Assembly: GCA_020633955.1 (NCBI GenBank)
Contig: JACKCP010000032.1
Span: 1 to 5,666 of the forward strand
DNA length: 5,666 nucleotides
Reading direction: 5' to 3'
Origin: Desulfobacteraceae bacterium
GTDB taxonomy: Bacteria; Desulfobacterota; Desulfobacteria; Desulfobacterales; JACKCP01
Positions 5,221 to 5,666 of this stretch are shown one piece after another; position 1 is the first letter of the stretch, and each line of letters opens with the position of its first letter. The notes under the pieces were generated by a model, which was not told where the DNA came from, did not search any database, and saw only the letters and a program-made list of their open reading frames with translations. Both the position numbers and the translations under genes were made by a program.

Positions 5221-5285
5221 TGCAATTAAAGGCAGGCGACCACCTTAGAAGTCTTTTACAAAAGGTCGCCCGCCTTTAATTGTCA
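5221..5285. repeat. Imperfect palindrome E2, relative of E1
   Basis: The arms CAATTAAAGGC-A-GGCGACC and GGTCGCC-C-GCCTTTAATTG pair over 18 of 19 positions around a loop of about 22 bases. It begins 26 bases after the stop of the 117-residue gene. It shares with E1 the outer ends, the TTAAAGG/CCTTTAA arms, the GCGAC element and an A-rich inner segment. The resemblance also extends past the arm on the lower-coordinate side (minus strand TGCARGTWAT in both). Confidence 0.8.
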
Positions 5286-5311
5286 GAGTTCATTAAGAGG
5301 TTCTGCAATAA

Positions 5312-5665
5312 CTATATAATTTTATTTAACCCCAATTCCTCATCAACTTCATTAATATCATCACCATCTATTTCATCAAAAATTAGGTAAATAGTTTCAT
5401 CATGTTTTTCAATAATAAAAAAAACGTTTCTTTCTGCTAATAAGTGCAACATCTTATTTATATCAATTTCATGACGCCACTCATAACTTACTGGATTATT
5501 GAAAATTAAATATCTTATCTCTGCTGCTTGATGATAAACTTCAGGATACCATTTTTTTGCAAATTCTATACTTTTATCTTTTTTTATACGGAATTTAACA
5601 TCGGTTTCTTCTAAAAGAGAAATGATTTTTTTCTGTAAATTTTTATTTCTATATTTAAATAACAT
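5312..5665 (-). CDS. Unrecognised 117-residue protein (start may lie outside the window)
   Basis: I do not recognise it. The ATG at 5665 is one base from the edge, so the true start may be further upstream. The frame reads MLFKYRNKNLQKKIISLLEE, a basic helical start, then KWYPEVYHQAAEIRYLIFNN and EWRHEIDINKMLHLLAERN, and ends in an acidic tail (IFDEIDGDDINEVDEELGL). There is no signal peptide or membrane segment, so it is probably cytoplasmic. Size, acidity and a solitary position before palindrome E2 fit cassette-borne orphan or immunity-type proteins, but no partner toxin is visible. The frame is intact and its Lys/Asn/Ile-rich make-up matches the AT-rich surroundings. Confidence 0.7.
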   Translation of the reverse strand: MLFKYRNKNLQKKIISLLEETDVKFRIKKDKSIEFAKKWYPEVYHQAAEIRYLIFNNPVSYEWRHEIDINKMLHLLAERNVFFIIEKHDETIYLIFDEIDGDDINEVDEELGLNKII

Positions 5666-5666
5666 T

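Noticed and set aside
5040..5279. Plus-strand frame of 79 codons
   Set aside because: Crosses the IS stub, its leader and palindrome E2; no ribosome site or protein features.
5221..5285. E2 as a rho-independent terminator
   Set aside because: The stem is strong but the loop is about 22 bases and no T-run follows in the direction of transcription; its sequence kinship with E1 points to a repeat family.

Overview
The window is AT-rich chromosomal DNA from a Gram-negative-type bacterium. The gene content (a FATP-type acyl-CoA synthetase, a MalT/LAL-type regulator fragment, many decayed mobile and toxin-antitoxin pieces) would suit an AT-rich Desulfobacterota genome, but this is a low-confidence inference from gene style and no taxonomic marker is present. 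All intact genes lie on the minus strand.

Positions 1-1546 (minus) hold most of a fatty-acyl-CoA synthetase of the FATP/very-long-chain family. Its last part lies beyond the left edge. A short intergenic stretch separates it from a divergent plus-strand reading frame that begins as a MalT-like (LAL, STAND) ATPase regulator. That frame breaks off before Walker B and runs in frame into a piece of a Fic-family protein, then into a fragment that resembles a chemotaxis receptor.

Positions 2122-3680 are a graveyard of gene fragments: Fic, a possible chemotaxis receptor, an archaeal-type (GRRRVGKT) ATPase and a Y1/REP-associated transposase. A direct repeat of about 187 bp (2215-2401 and 3393-3580, roughly 95% identical by eye) brackets an intact Phd/YefM-RelE/ParE toxin-antitoxin operon. 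That operon has a clear sigma-70 promoter and a candidate operator.

Positions 3682-5665 look like a cassette-style array on the minus strand: a DUF1877 (YfbM-like) protein, a small secreted protein with four cysteines, and an unrecognised 117-residue protein. Two related imperfect palindromes of 63-65 bp lie 21-26 nt after the stop codons of the last two genes. They share sequence beyond the paired arms and recall integron attC sites in size and placement, but they lack the canonical core triplets. Between them lies the N-terminus of an IS1182-like transposase, cut off at a GGGGACAGGCAC motif.

Overall this is one housekeeping-type lipid gene beside an accessory region built by repeated insertion, truncation and duplication. 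The best candidate for something undescribed is the pair of gene-trailing palindromes with their unrelated single-gene units.
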